64,000 bases of DNA from Kangiellaceae bacterium (GTDB lineage: Bacteria; Pseudomonadota; Gammaproteobacteria; Enterobacterales; Kangiellaceae): NCBI GenBank assembly GCA_026196875.1, contig JAPHTP010000094.1:31265-95264 (forward strand), in the 5' to 3' direction. Of this stretch, positions 57,401 through 64,000 are shown piece by piece. Each line of letters begins with the position of its first letter. The first letter of the stretch is position 1. The notes below the pieces were generated by a model. The model was not told the origin of the DNA. It was given only the letters and a program-made list of their open reading frames with translations, and ran no database searches. The translations under genes were made by a program, and so were the position numbers.

Positions 57401-58538
57401 ACAAGGCAACGCACTAATTCGCGCATACGAAGATAAGCCAACAGAAATCGAAATCAATGATTTAAACTTCTGGAATCCGGGGTGGGAGGAAGAGTCTGGA
57501 GGACCTGATAGTTCAGATACCTTTAAGATTGCCGAGCCAACTTATTTGCCTCATGAGCCCTGGGAGCTTCTTTCTAACTGGCCTAGCATGAAAGTCAGTT
57601 GCACTAACTGTATTGTTCAAAAAAGAAACCTTGGCAACGTGGAATTAGATCTGACTAATTCTGATAATCAATTAGTTGCACTGGGCACGGCTAAGTATGG
57701 CAAACAGCATGATTTAAAGTTCGAACTAGTTTGGCAGCAAGAAGAAAAAGAAGCTGTACAAGAAGAAGGTAGAAGCCTGCCAAATCAGATTAAATTTAAT
57801 GATAATACTTCGATTGAATTCCAATTAGTCAGTGGCGATGTGGGAAGCTTAATGAAACATTGGCAGTATCCAGTTGGAATTGAAGAAAGCAGCGCCACAA
57901 CAACAGGCAAAATGAGTTGGCAAGAAAGGCCCTGGAACTTCTCACCGTTAACAGTTAATGGTGAATCAAAGTTTCGATTAGGAAAGGGGTATTTAAGTGA
58001 AATTAGTGATGCAAAGGCACGCTTATTTTCGCTTTTTAACTTGCAGTCCCTTTCAAGGCGGTTGCGTTTGGATTTTAAAGATGTTTATAAGAAAGGGTTC
58101 TTTTACGATAAGCTAACCGGTGACGTCAAACTAACTAACGCGATAGTTTCGACTGATAACGTTTATGTAGACGGTAATGCAGCGAAAGTAACTTTAAGTG
58201 GTCAAATTGATTTAAGAAATGAAACGATTGAACAACATGCCATAGTGATACCGCAATTAACTTCAAGCCTTCCTGTTTTGGTTGGCTGGGCAGTAGAACC
58301 GACCACCGGATTGCTAGTTTATTTAGTCAATAAGATAATGGAGCCTGCGGTAGAAGTTGTTACACAAATAGAGTATCGGATACACGGTTCATTGGATGAT
58401 ATTAAAGTGGATGAAGTGAAGAAGCAGAAATCCAAAGTTAAGTATGAAACTGAAGAAGAAAAGGCGGAGGAAAAAGAAGAGCCAGCCGAGGAAAATAGCT
58501 CTACCGATAAGAAAGAAAAGGTAGGAGATTCGCAGTAA
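54411..58538 (+). CDS. yhdP: AsmA-like intermembrane phospholipid transport protein YhdP
   Basis: Very large inner-membrane anchored protein that bridges to the outer membrane and moves phospholipids. The 1375-residue product has one N-terminal membrane helix (about 34-56), a long beta-rich taco-like body, and the C-terminal AsmA/DUF3971-type region with LGKGYLSEISDAKARLFSLFNLQSL-type motif split across 1190-1215. A Lys/Glu-rich tail follows (about 1345-1375). The start is TTG; GTG at codon 6 is an alternative. Order rng-yhdP-nit-tldD is conserved. Confidence 0.94.
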   Translation: MTDKSVTKNNAADNSVNQEKGFTLTKLFTYVVNKLWLLLATLIILTALAFTLLRLLLPHIDYFKSDIEAWVEQQYQIELDVEQLTAGWGASGPVISASGIKVRSKDGQLSLLSVGNLSIYVDGLGSILSNQFVTEDISIDGANLNFMLDKKLGVRIEPLEDSLATQSPQFEQTSKTLLSSLFAQKKVNIGNSKIRLETLTGKQFDYSIEKFAVNNYDEIHQLTGQLSDQFTGKIKVVAEIVGDPSDKDSHTSLFIEGRGVQLAELPVMQSNQRLKPDQGELSWRVWADWQDDRWQRAIGDVEIKELVWLEDFQNAESSDEALVAIENISTRFNWKFEKEKQGIFFLKDMNLVESIAGASQTTQLPNIYLVYSNTQEEILQWDLITHDIKVSQFTEYMDLLAGASIEQSIFADSGLTLDVNYLGARFVKQERVWNSPILITEFASLSYDELVGVPKIKGLNGVVSVFENQGSAELYANDIELDFNGLFRNSLFADKLLAKMHWSGDENRRLNLVIDTLSIENSDLKLSAKSRFFYQDEEPVLSLFAEVSDIDASKKSLYLPTQIMEPSLVEYLDNSVQSGTLPLVKAVVHGPLQSFPFDNSEGVFSILGNLENSTYKYLPEWPVANDFSAKLLFEGNGMDLQALSGNSKGNKVNFARAVIVDYSEENTPFLLHLDVTSTDNNGRDLLLETPLKDIANGLADFDVNGQLNTKIDMSLGLDDSSNLKLKGEVTPLKNRASVKLDKVIVNKLNGKVNFSERGVENSRLNGIFYDEPMRIDLTEKVIERSGEQSSSVINAKVSGKINEKVIVEYIGETWGGFFNGTSNFSAEVNVFGGEQSTQALVEINSDLKGISIDLPDELNKPKDSSTPLNLKIELGDKQSVLDIYWQKLKGKWAWNNASGDTTGAVFYYNQDKELSDNVADELFIEATVDEVNYELWSPLIEKLHLEKQKKETSKNNLKVGFTLKIGKLNNEWLPVEQLEVAAHKPEAGHWIFGIHSKQGNALIRAYEDKPTEIEINDLNFWNPGWEEESGGPDSSDTFKIAEPTYLPHEPWELLSNWPSMKVSCTNCIVQKRNLGNVELDLTNSDNQLVALGTAKYGKQHDLKFELVWQQEEKEAVQEEGRSLPNQIKFNDNTSIEFQLVSGDVGSLMKHWQYPVGIEESSATTTGKMSWQERPWNFSPLTVNGESKFRLGKGYLSEISDAKARLFSLFNLQSLSRRLRLDFKDVYKKGFFYDKLTGDVKLTNAIVSTDNVYVDGNAAKVTLSGQIDLRNETIEQHAIVIPQLTSSLPVLVGWAVEPTTGLLVYLVNKIMEPAVEVVTQIEYRIHGSLDDIKVDEVKKQKSKVKYETEEEKAEEKEEPAEENSSTDKKEKVGDSQ

Positions 58539-58616
58539 AATGAGACAAGAACAATACGTCCTATTAGTCTCAATGAACTAATTCAATTAGCAAGTAAATT
58601 ATTCGATATAAAACAC

Positions 58617-59435
58617 ATGGGTAAATCTTTCAAAGCTGCAGCTGTTCAAATGGTATCAACCACAAGTGTTGAGCAGAATTTATTAACTGCTGAAAGACTG
58701 ATCAAAGAAGCTGCCGATCAAGGCGCCGGCTTAGTTGTATTGCCAGAATATTTTGCAATTATGCCCCAGACCAACCAGCAACGGCTGGAAAATGGTGAAA
58801 TTCATGGTAAAGGTGTGGTTCAAGAATTTCTCCATAAACAATCAAAAAAACACAAAGTATGGCTGGTAGGTGGCACCCATCCGATCATGAGTGGCACGTC
58901 CGAAAAGCCTTTTGGGCGTTGTTACATATATGATGACAGCGGGAGAAGAGTTGAATATTATGATAAAATCCACCTCTTTGATGTCGATGTTAATGACCCA
59001 CACAAGCAATATCGGGAATCTGATTATACTTCTGCAGGAGAAAAGGTTGTCACTTTTGATTCTCCATGGGGCAGGGTTGGTGTAGCTGTTTGTTATGATA
59101 TTCGTTTTCCCGAAATGTTCAGGAAAATGTCGAAGCAGGGGGTGGAATTGATAGTTTTTCCAGCTGCGTTTACTCAAGCTACAGGAAGTGTTCACTGGGA
59201 AGTATTGCTGAAAGCAAGAGCAATTGAGAATCTTTGCTATTTGGTGGCTAGCGCGCAAGGCGGGATCCACCAGAATAAGAGAGCAACTTTTGGCCATTCT
59301 TGTGTTATTTCTCCTTGGGGAGAAGAATTAGTCAGTAAGAGTCTGGGTGAAGGGGTAGTAGTTTCCTTGATAGATCTGGAAGAGCAGAAAAAAATCCGTA
59401 CAAAATTCCCTGCACTCAAGCATCGTAAATTATAA
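58617..59435 (+). CDS. Carbon-nitrogen hydrolase (Nit family)
   Basis: A 272-residue nitrilase-superfamily enzyme with the Glu-Lys-Cys triad: Glu in LPEYFAIM (about 43), Lys in YDKIHLFDV (about 115) and Cys in VAVCYDIRFPE (about 158). Nit proteins of this group hydrolyse deaminated glutathione (Nit1 type) or similar omega-amides; the substrate cannot be told here. Its place between yhdP and tldD is conserved. Confidence 0.93.
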   Translation: MGKSFKAAAVQMVSTTSVEQNLLTAERLIKEAADQGAGLVVLPEYFAIMPQTNQQRLENGEIHGKGVVQEFLHKQSKKHKVWLVGGTHPIMSGTSEKPFGRCYIYDDSGRRVEYYDKIHLFDVDVNDPHKQYRESDYTSAGEKVVTFDSPWGRVGVAVCYDIRFPEMFRKMSKQGVELIVFPAAFTQATGSVHWEVLLKARAIENLCYLVASAQGGIHQNKRATFGHSCVISPWGEELVSKSLGEGVVVSLIDLEEQKKIRTKFPALKHRKL

Positions 59436-59609
59436 TTAGATTATCGGGCTTGTAATTAAGAAATAGTTAATCGAGAAATAGTTAATTAGAGATCAAGAAT
59501 TAGTCGAAGTCGACACCCCAAATCTAGTGCAATTTTGGGAACGGCAAAAATTAGTTTAAAACCGCAACCGACTGCCGCTGAGAGGCAACAGTCAAAAAGT
59601 AGATAGCAA
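59436..59609 (+). other. nit-tldD intergenic region with a short tandem repeat
   Basis: The gap holds two direct copies of GAAATAGTTAAT (59460-59471 and 59475-59486; 15-base period). No clear promoter or terminator was seen. No gene. Confidence 0.5.
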
Positions 59610-61046
59610 ATGAATGACTCTTTAACCGCAGTTGAGCAAGAATTTTTAAATCCAGCCGGCATTGGCACTGATGACTTGAGCAAATTGTTGGAGTCAATGC
59701 TTACCCATAAAGTAGATTTTGCCGAAATGTATTTTCAAAGCAGCCGTCATGAATCGTGGGTGTTGGAGTCCGGGATCGTTAAAGACGCCAGTTTCAGTAC
59801 GGATAAAGGAGTAGGCGTACGCGCACTAACTGACGAAAAGACAGGATTTGCCTATTCAGAAGAAATCTTAGTACCTGCGTTAGAAAGGGCCGCAGAAGCA
59901 TCAAAAAGTATTGCACAAAAAGGGCACAGCGGTGTTGTAAAGCTTGCTTCAAGTAAAGGTATCAAACCTTTATATTCCGATAATGATCCCATCATGAGTT
60001 TAAGCGAAGAAGAAAAACTCGACATATTGAAAAAGCTCGATCAGTTTGCTCGTCAAATGGACTCGAGGGTAACCGAGGTTATCGCTTCAATTTCTGGCGT
60101 ATTTGATACCATTTTGGTGTGTGCGAGTGATGGAACGCTAGCATCAGATATCAGGCCACTTGTCAGAGCAAACGTCAGTGTAATAATGCAACAAGATGGC
60201 AAAACTGAAAGAGGTGGTTCCGGTGTCGGTGGCAGACATGATTATCAAATTTTAACTGACGAGCTATTGAAGCAGCTTGCGCAAGAAGCCGTCCATCAAG
60301 CAAGTACCAATCTACAGGCAATTGATGCACCGGCTGGAAATATGCCGGTGGTCTTAGGTCCAGGGTGGCCTGGAGTATTGCTGCATGAAGCTGTTGGACA
60401 CGGGCTTGAAGGCGATTTTAATCGTAAGGGCTCGTCGGCCTTCTCTGACCGAGTTGGCCAAAGAGTTGCTTCAGAACTATGCACCATTGTTGATGATGGA
60501 ACGTTACCCGGGCGAAGGGGCTCTCTTTCCATCGATGATGAAGGTACGCCGAGCCAATGCACAACTTTAATTGAAAACGGTATCCTTACCGGATACATGC
60601 AAGACAAGAAGAATGCTCGATTGATGGGAAGTAAACCGACTGGAAACGGGCGGCGAGAATCTTATTCAACACTGCCGCTGCCACGCATGACCAATACCTA
60701 CATGTTGGCCGGGGAGAGCGATCCTAAGGATTTAATTTCTTCGGTGAAGAAAGGCCTTTACGCACCTAATTTTGGCGGTGGTCAAGTCGACATCACTTCG
60801 GGTAAATTTGTGTTTACGACTAGCGAGGCCTATTTGATTGAAGATGGCCGGGTGACTTCCCCAGTTAAAGGCGCGACCTTAATAGGCAACGGTCCGGAAG
60901 TGCTTACAAAAGTTAGCATGGTCGGTAACGATTTAGCTTTGGACAAAGGGGTTGGGATTTGTGGTAAAGATGGTCAAAGTGTACCTGTCGGGGTGGGCCA
61001 ACCAAGCCTTAAGATTGATGAATTAACTGTGGGTGGTACCGGTTAG
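59610..61046 (+). CDS. tldD: Metalloprotease TldD
   Basis: Catalytic subunit of the TldD/TldE (PmbA) protease that unfolds and cuts small peptides and matures some modified peptides. The 478-residue product has the zinc motif HEAVGH (His259-Glu260-His263) and [20 protein letters not shown] in the C-terminal half. Its partner TldE is encoded two genes downstream. Confidence 0.97.
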   Translation: MNDSLTAVEQEFLNPAGIGTDDLSKLLESMLTHKVDFAEMYFQSSRHESWVLESGIVKDASFSTDKGVGVRALTDEKTGFAYSEEILVPALERAAEASKSIAQKGHSGVVKLASSKGIKPLYSDNDPIMSLSEEEKLDILKKLDQFARQMDSRVTEVIASISGVFDTILVCASDGTLASDIRPLVRANVSVIMQQDGKTERGGSGVGGRHDYQILTDELLKQLAQEAVHQASTNLQAIDAPAGNMPVVLGPGWPGVLLHEAVGHGLEGDFNRKGSSAFSDRVGQRVASELCTIVDDGTLPGRRGSLSIDDEGTPSQCTTLIENGILTGYMQDKKNARLMGSKPTGNGRRESYSTLPLPRMTNTYMLAGESDPKDLISSVKKGLYAPNFGGGQVDITSGKFVFTTSEAYLIEDGRVTSPVKGATLIGNGPEVLTKVSMVGNDLALDKGVGICGKDGQSVPVGVGQPSLKIDELTVGGTG

Positions 61047-61068
61047 ACCTGATTAAGTTAAACAGATT

Positions 61069-61662
61069 ATGCAAGATACAAAGAAATATGTAGATAAGAA
61101 AGACGTAGACAAGAAAGATATCGATAAAAACGGTTTGAATAAGAGTCACACAACAGCTATGAGTGAATCGCTTGAAGATGAGTTTGTCAGCAAAACTCAG
61201 TTGAAAAAAGAAGCAAAGTCGCTGCTCGATTTTGGTCGGGAGTTAATTCAATTGTCCGAGTCAAAATTAAACCAACTTCCTTTAAATGAAACGACGCTTA
61301 AAGCAGTAAGAGAATTTCATAAACAACATGGCAATATCGCAAAGAAACGTCATATGGCGTTCATCGGCAAGTGTTTGCGTAGCGATAGTGCAGAAGAGGC
61401 AAGAGAATTTTTGCGAGAAGATAAGTTCAAGCAGTTACGAAATGAAGTGCCTGCTAGTGAGTCAGCTAATCAAACGCTGAGTAATCTTATCGAACAAGGT
61501 GATGCTTTCATCCAAGAGTTATTGACCGCAAATCCGAGTGTGGAGCGCCAGGTTATTCGCCAATTGGTCAGAAATTACAAAAATGCTAAGACCGAGGCGA
61601 AACGAAAAAGCGCGCAGCAAAAATTAAACGACTATTTATTGCAATTTAATATAAAGGATTAA
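61069..61662 (+). CDS. yjgA: Ribosome-associated protein YjgA (DarP)
   Basis: Small protein that binds 50S subunits and aids their late assembly. The 197-residue product has the conserved core (about 35-195; KKEAKSLLDFGRELIQLSESKL; RKRHMAFIGKCLR-like). It carries an extra N-terminus with a three-fold VDKKD/VDKKD/IDKNG repeat, encoded by 15-base tandem units at 61090-61134. The start may instead be an ATG near residue 31 (MSESLEDEF), though no better ribosome site is seen. Lying between tldD and pmbA is typical. Confidence 0.92.
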   Translation: MQDTKKYVDKKDVDKKDIDKNGLNKSHTTAMSESLEDEFVSKTQLKKEAKSLLDFGRELIQLSESKLNQLPLNETTLKAVREFHKQHGNIAKKRHMAFIGKCLRSDSAEEAREFLREDKFKQLRNEVPASESANQTLSNLIEQGDAFIQELLTANPSVERQVIRQLVRNYKNAKTEAKRKSAQQKLNDYLLQFNIKD

Positions 61663-61665
61663 TCC

Positions 61666-63042
61666 ATGGCTACTCCAGATGTTTCGATGGTTGAACATCC
61701 TGCCGACGAACTTGACGTGAAGTCAGAAATCGACAAACTCCAGAATGTTGGTGAAGAGCTGATCAAGTTAGCTAAAGCTAAGGGGGCGACTCAAGTAGAG
61801 GTTGGTGTTAGCAAAGACATCGGACTATCTGTTCAGGTGAGAAACCAACAAGTGGAAACACTTGAGTACAATCGTGACAACAGTTTTGGTTTAACAGTAT
61901 ATTTTGGGCATCAAAAAGGTGTGGCTACCACTAGTGATCTTTCTGATAGTGCGCTGCGTCAGACAGTCGACGCCGCTTGCAATATTGCTAAATATACTCA
62001 AGCTGATCAATGTTCCGGACTGGCAGATAAGGAACTTATGGCAACTGAATCAATGGATTTGGAATTAGATTGGCCTATGGGGATAACGGCCGAAAAAGCT
62101 AAGCAGGTTGCGCTTGAGTGTGAAAATTACGCGCTTGGCTTTTCTGACAAAGTTTCGCAAAGTGAAGGTGCTACTTTTAATAGTCATCGAAACATTCGCT
62201 TTTTTGCAAATTCTCACGGTTTTGTCGCAGCAACACCATCAACCCGGCATAGCTTAAGCAGCGTTTTGATTGCGCAAGACCAACAAGGTATGCAGCGTGA
62301 TTATTGGTACACTATCGCGCGGGATGCAAATGACCTGGAGTCGGCCAAAGCTGTCGGAGAAAAAGCTGCGGAAAGAGTCATTAGTCGCTTAGGTGGATAC
62401 AAAATCGAAACTCAAAAGGCTCCGGTTCTTATGGTGCCTGATATCGCGCGTGGACTAGTAAGCAATTTATGCGCTGCGATTCGTGGTTCAAGCCTTTATC
62501 GAAAGTCGACTTTCTTGCTTGATTCGATTGAGCAAAAGATCTTCCCTGATTTTATCTCTATGCATGAGAGACCTTTTATCAAGAAAGGATTGGCGAGTAG
62601 TTGGTTTGACAACGAAGGTTTGGCCACAAAAGAACAAGCTATACTTGAGCAAGGTGTTTTGAAAACCTATTTGTTAAATAGTTACAGTGCGAGAAGGTTA
62701 GGATTGAATCCTACGGGCCACGCTGGCGGGGTGCACAATTTGCACGTGACGTCAGGAGATATGAATTTTTGTCAATTGGTTTCTCAGATGGAAAAGGGAC
62801 TAGTGGTGACAGAAGTTATGGGGCATGGGATCAATTTGGTAAACGGTGATTACTCGCGAGGGGCCTCTGGTTTTTGGGTCGAGAATGGAGAAATTCAGCA
62901 CTTTGTTGAGGAAATTACTATCGCCGGTAATTTGAAAGATATGTTTGCTGGTGTAGAAGCTGTCGGTAACGATCTGGACTATCGAAGTAGCGTACTAACT
63001 GGCTCCTGGCTGATTAACGAAATGACAATTGCTGGGAACTAG
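61666..63042 (+). CDS. pmbA: TldE/PmbA protease subunit
   Basis: Non-catalytic partner of TldD; the pair forms the active protease. The 458-residue product has the TldD/PmbA fold, lacks the HExxxH zinc motif, and keeps the conserved GHAGGVHNLHVTSGD and MGHGINLVNGDYSRGASGFWVENG stretches. It ends 33 bases before the stop of a convergent TonB receptor gene; no clear terminator is visible between them. Confidence 0.96.
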   Translation: MATPDVSMVEHPADELDVKSEIDKLQNVGEELIKLAKAKGATQVEVGVSKDIGLSVQVRNQQVETLEYNRDNSFGLTVYFGHQKGVATTSDLSDSALRQTVDAACNIAKYTQADQCSGLADKELMATESMDLELDWPMGITAEKAKQVALECENYALGFSDKVSQSEGATFNSHRNIRFFANSHGFVAATPSTRHSLSSVLIAQDQQGMQRDYWYTIARDANDLESAKAVGEKAAERVISRLGGYKIETQKAPVLMVPDIARGLVSNLCAAIRGSSLYRKSTFLLDSIEQKIFPDFISMHERPFIKKGLASSWFDNEGLATKEQAILEQGVLKTYLLNSYSARRLGLNPTGHAGGVHNLHVTSGDMNFCQLVSQMEKGLVVTEVMGHGINLVNGDYSRGASGFWVENGEIQHFVEEITIAGNLKDMFAGVEAVGNDLDYRSSVLTGSWLINEMTIAGN

Positions 63043-63074
63043 AAAGAGGAGCCGCGGCCATTTGTTTTTAGATC

Positions 63075-64000
63075 TTAGAATCTCCAGTAAAAACTCATTC
63101 TAATCTCTCGTCCTGGTTGCGGTATCTGCGCATTGTAAAAACTTTCACTGCCTATCCATACTCCGTTTGCATTGACCATTCCTGAGTTGGTCGAGCTTGC
63201 GCTAGCACTTCTTACGCCTGGATGGAAATAATCTTCATCGAGAAGGTTGGTTACTTCCATTGAGATTCTATAGTCATCTGCTTGTGGTTGATAGGATAGA
63301 TTTAAATCGAAAGTAGTAAAACTCTCTACCTCATTTAATGGATTTGATTCAATTGTTTTTCTGTCTCCATAGTGACGTCCTCTCATGTTTAATTGCCACT
63401 GGTCACTAAAAGTTAGATAAGCACCGAAGTGAACCGTGTAATCGGCAAGGTCGCCAGAGTCTTTCCAGACTAATTGTTGATTTTGATTAAATGATTGTTC
63501 TTCTGCCGATAACCAGGAATAGTTGAGCCACAGAGTAAGACTTTTCATGCTCGATAACTCAGATTGAAACCTAAATCTTAAATCACCACCATAACTTTTA
63601 CCTAAACCGGCGTTTACAGCTCCATCATCGGTTGTATTAAACAAATTATCACTATTCATCCGAAACAGATTTAAGGAAAGCAGAATTTTTTCGAGTTGAT
63701 AATTAATATTAAAGTCGTAAGTTTCGGCGTTTCGAGGATTAAGGTTTGGGTCACTTCCCGAGCCTTGCCAGCCGCCATAAAGTAGTCGCGCAGATGGTTC
63801 CTGGAAAGCTTCACCATAGAATAGCTTCAGCGCAGTTTTTGGCCAAGTTCCGACATAGCCGGCTCTAATTGACGTTTCACTTTCATATTCCGAATGATTG
63901 TCACCGCGTACGCCAAAATGTATCTTATGATTGGTGTTAGGGCTTGAATTGGGAATATGGTATTCGAACAGCGCAAAAAAACTTTTCTGTGAGGTATCAA
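63075..64000 (-). CDS. TonB-dependent outer membrane receptor (C-terminal part, truncated by window edge)
   Basis: The minus-strand frame is open from the stop at 63075 to the window edge, so at least 308 C-terminal residues are present. They form repeated beta-strands, with the family motif PNLNPRNAETYDF, a FGEAFQEPSARL-like strand and a terminal FYWRF ending in Phe, typical of beta-barrel proteins. The N-terminal plug and TonB box lie outside the window. The substrate (siderophore, B12, sugar or other) cannot be determined. Confidence 0.9.
   Translation of the reverse strand, partial: DTSQKSFFALFEYHIPNSSPNTNHKIHFGVRGDNHSEYESETSIRAGYVGTWPKTALKLFYGEAFQEPSARLLYGGWQGSGSDPNLNPRNAETYDFNINYQLEKILLSLNLFRMNSDNLFNTTDDGAVNAGLGKSYGGDLRFRFQSELSSMKSLTLWLNYSWLSAEEQSFNQNQQLVWKDSGDLADYTVHFGAYLTFSDQWQLNMRGRHYGDRKTIESNPLNEVESFTTFDLNLSYQPQADDYRISMEVTNLLDEDYFHPGVRSASASSTNSGMVNANGVWIGSESFYNAQIPQPGREIRMSFYWRF

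Noticed and set aside
59460..59486. Two GAAATAGTTAAT copies between nit and tldD considered as an attachment site or CRISPR-like repeat
   Set aside because: Only two short copies, no spacers, no integrase or cas gene nearby.

Overview
The window is chromosomal DNA of a polarly flagellated, visibly AT-rich Gammaproteobacterium, probably marine and near the Oceanospirillales/Alteromonadales side of the class. I infer this from gene order (fliI-J...fliK-L-M-N-O-P-Q-R-flhB-A-F-G-fliA-cheYZAB-motCD-parC-parP; lepA-lepB-rnc-era-recO-pdxJ-acpS; mreCD-maf-rng-yhdP-nit-tldD-yjgA-pmbA), not from any search. Genus is not determinable here. No mobile element, tRNA, rRNA or CRISPR array was seen.

Region 1 (1-36.6 kb, all +) is one long motility and chemotaxis locus. 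It opens with fliI and fliJ. Next comes a complete, self-contained chemosensory operon (STAS protein, CheY, CheA, two CheWs, a soluble six-PAS receptor ending in EWEEF, CheR, CheD, CheB) with the layout of the Pseudomonas Che2 / F7 class. A three-gene phosphorelay follows (STAS, REC-PP2C-ATPase, HPt) that looks like HsbA-HsbR-HptB. The late flagellar genes start at fliK behind a good sigma-54 promoter and run through the export gate (fliLMNOPQR, flhBA), the polar placement and number regulators (flhF, flhG), fliA, and the second, flagellar (F6-type) system cheY-cheZ-cheA-cheB. The stator pair motC-motD and the polar array genes parC-parP close the locus. A bidirectional terminator ends it directly after parP, where a cheW would normally follow.

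Region 2 (36.6-43.7 kb) holds a minus-strand MscS channel and two OmpA-family paralogues. On the plus strand are a homologue of the tRNA-queuosine mannosyltransferase GTDC1/QTMAN and a membrane-bound Cache chemoreceptor.

Region 3 (43.8-63.0 kb, all +) joins two conserved housekeeping clusters. The first is lepA-lepB-DUF4845-rnc-era-recO-pdxJ-acpS. The second is mreC-mreD-maf-rng-yhdP-nit-tldD-yjgA-pmbA without mreB. The window ends inside a minus-strand TonB-dependent receptor.

The strongest observations are these. The flagellar CheA has four acidic repeats resembling the CheY-binding peptides of FliM and CheZ, in place of a P2 domain. mreC appears to need an AUC start codon. A second chemosensory system sits inside the flagellar operon. 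The STAS-led chemosensory operon and flhG have unusual nested palindromes or interleaved hairpins in their leaders.
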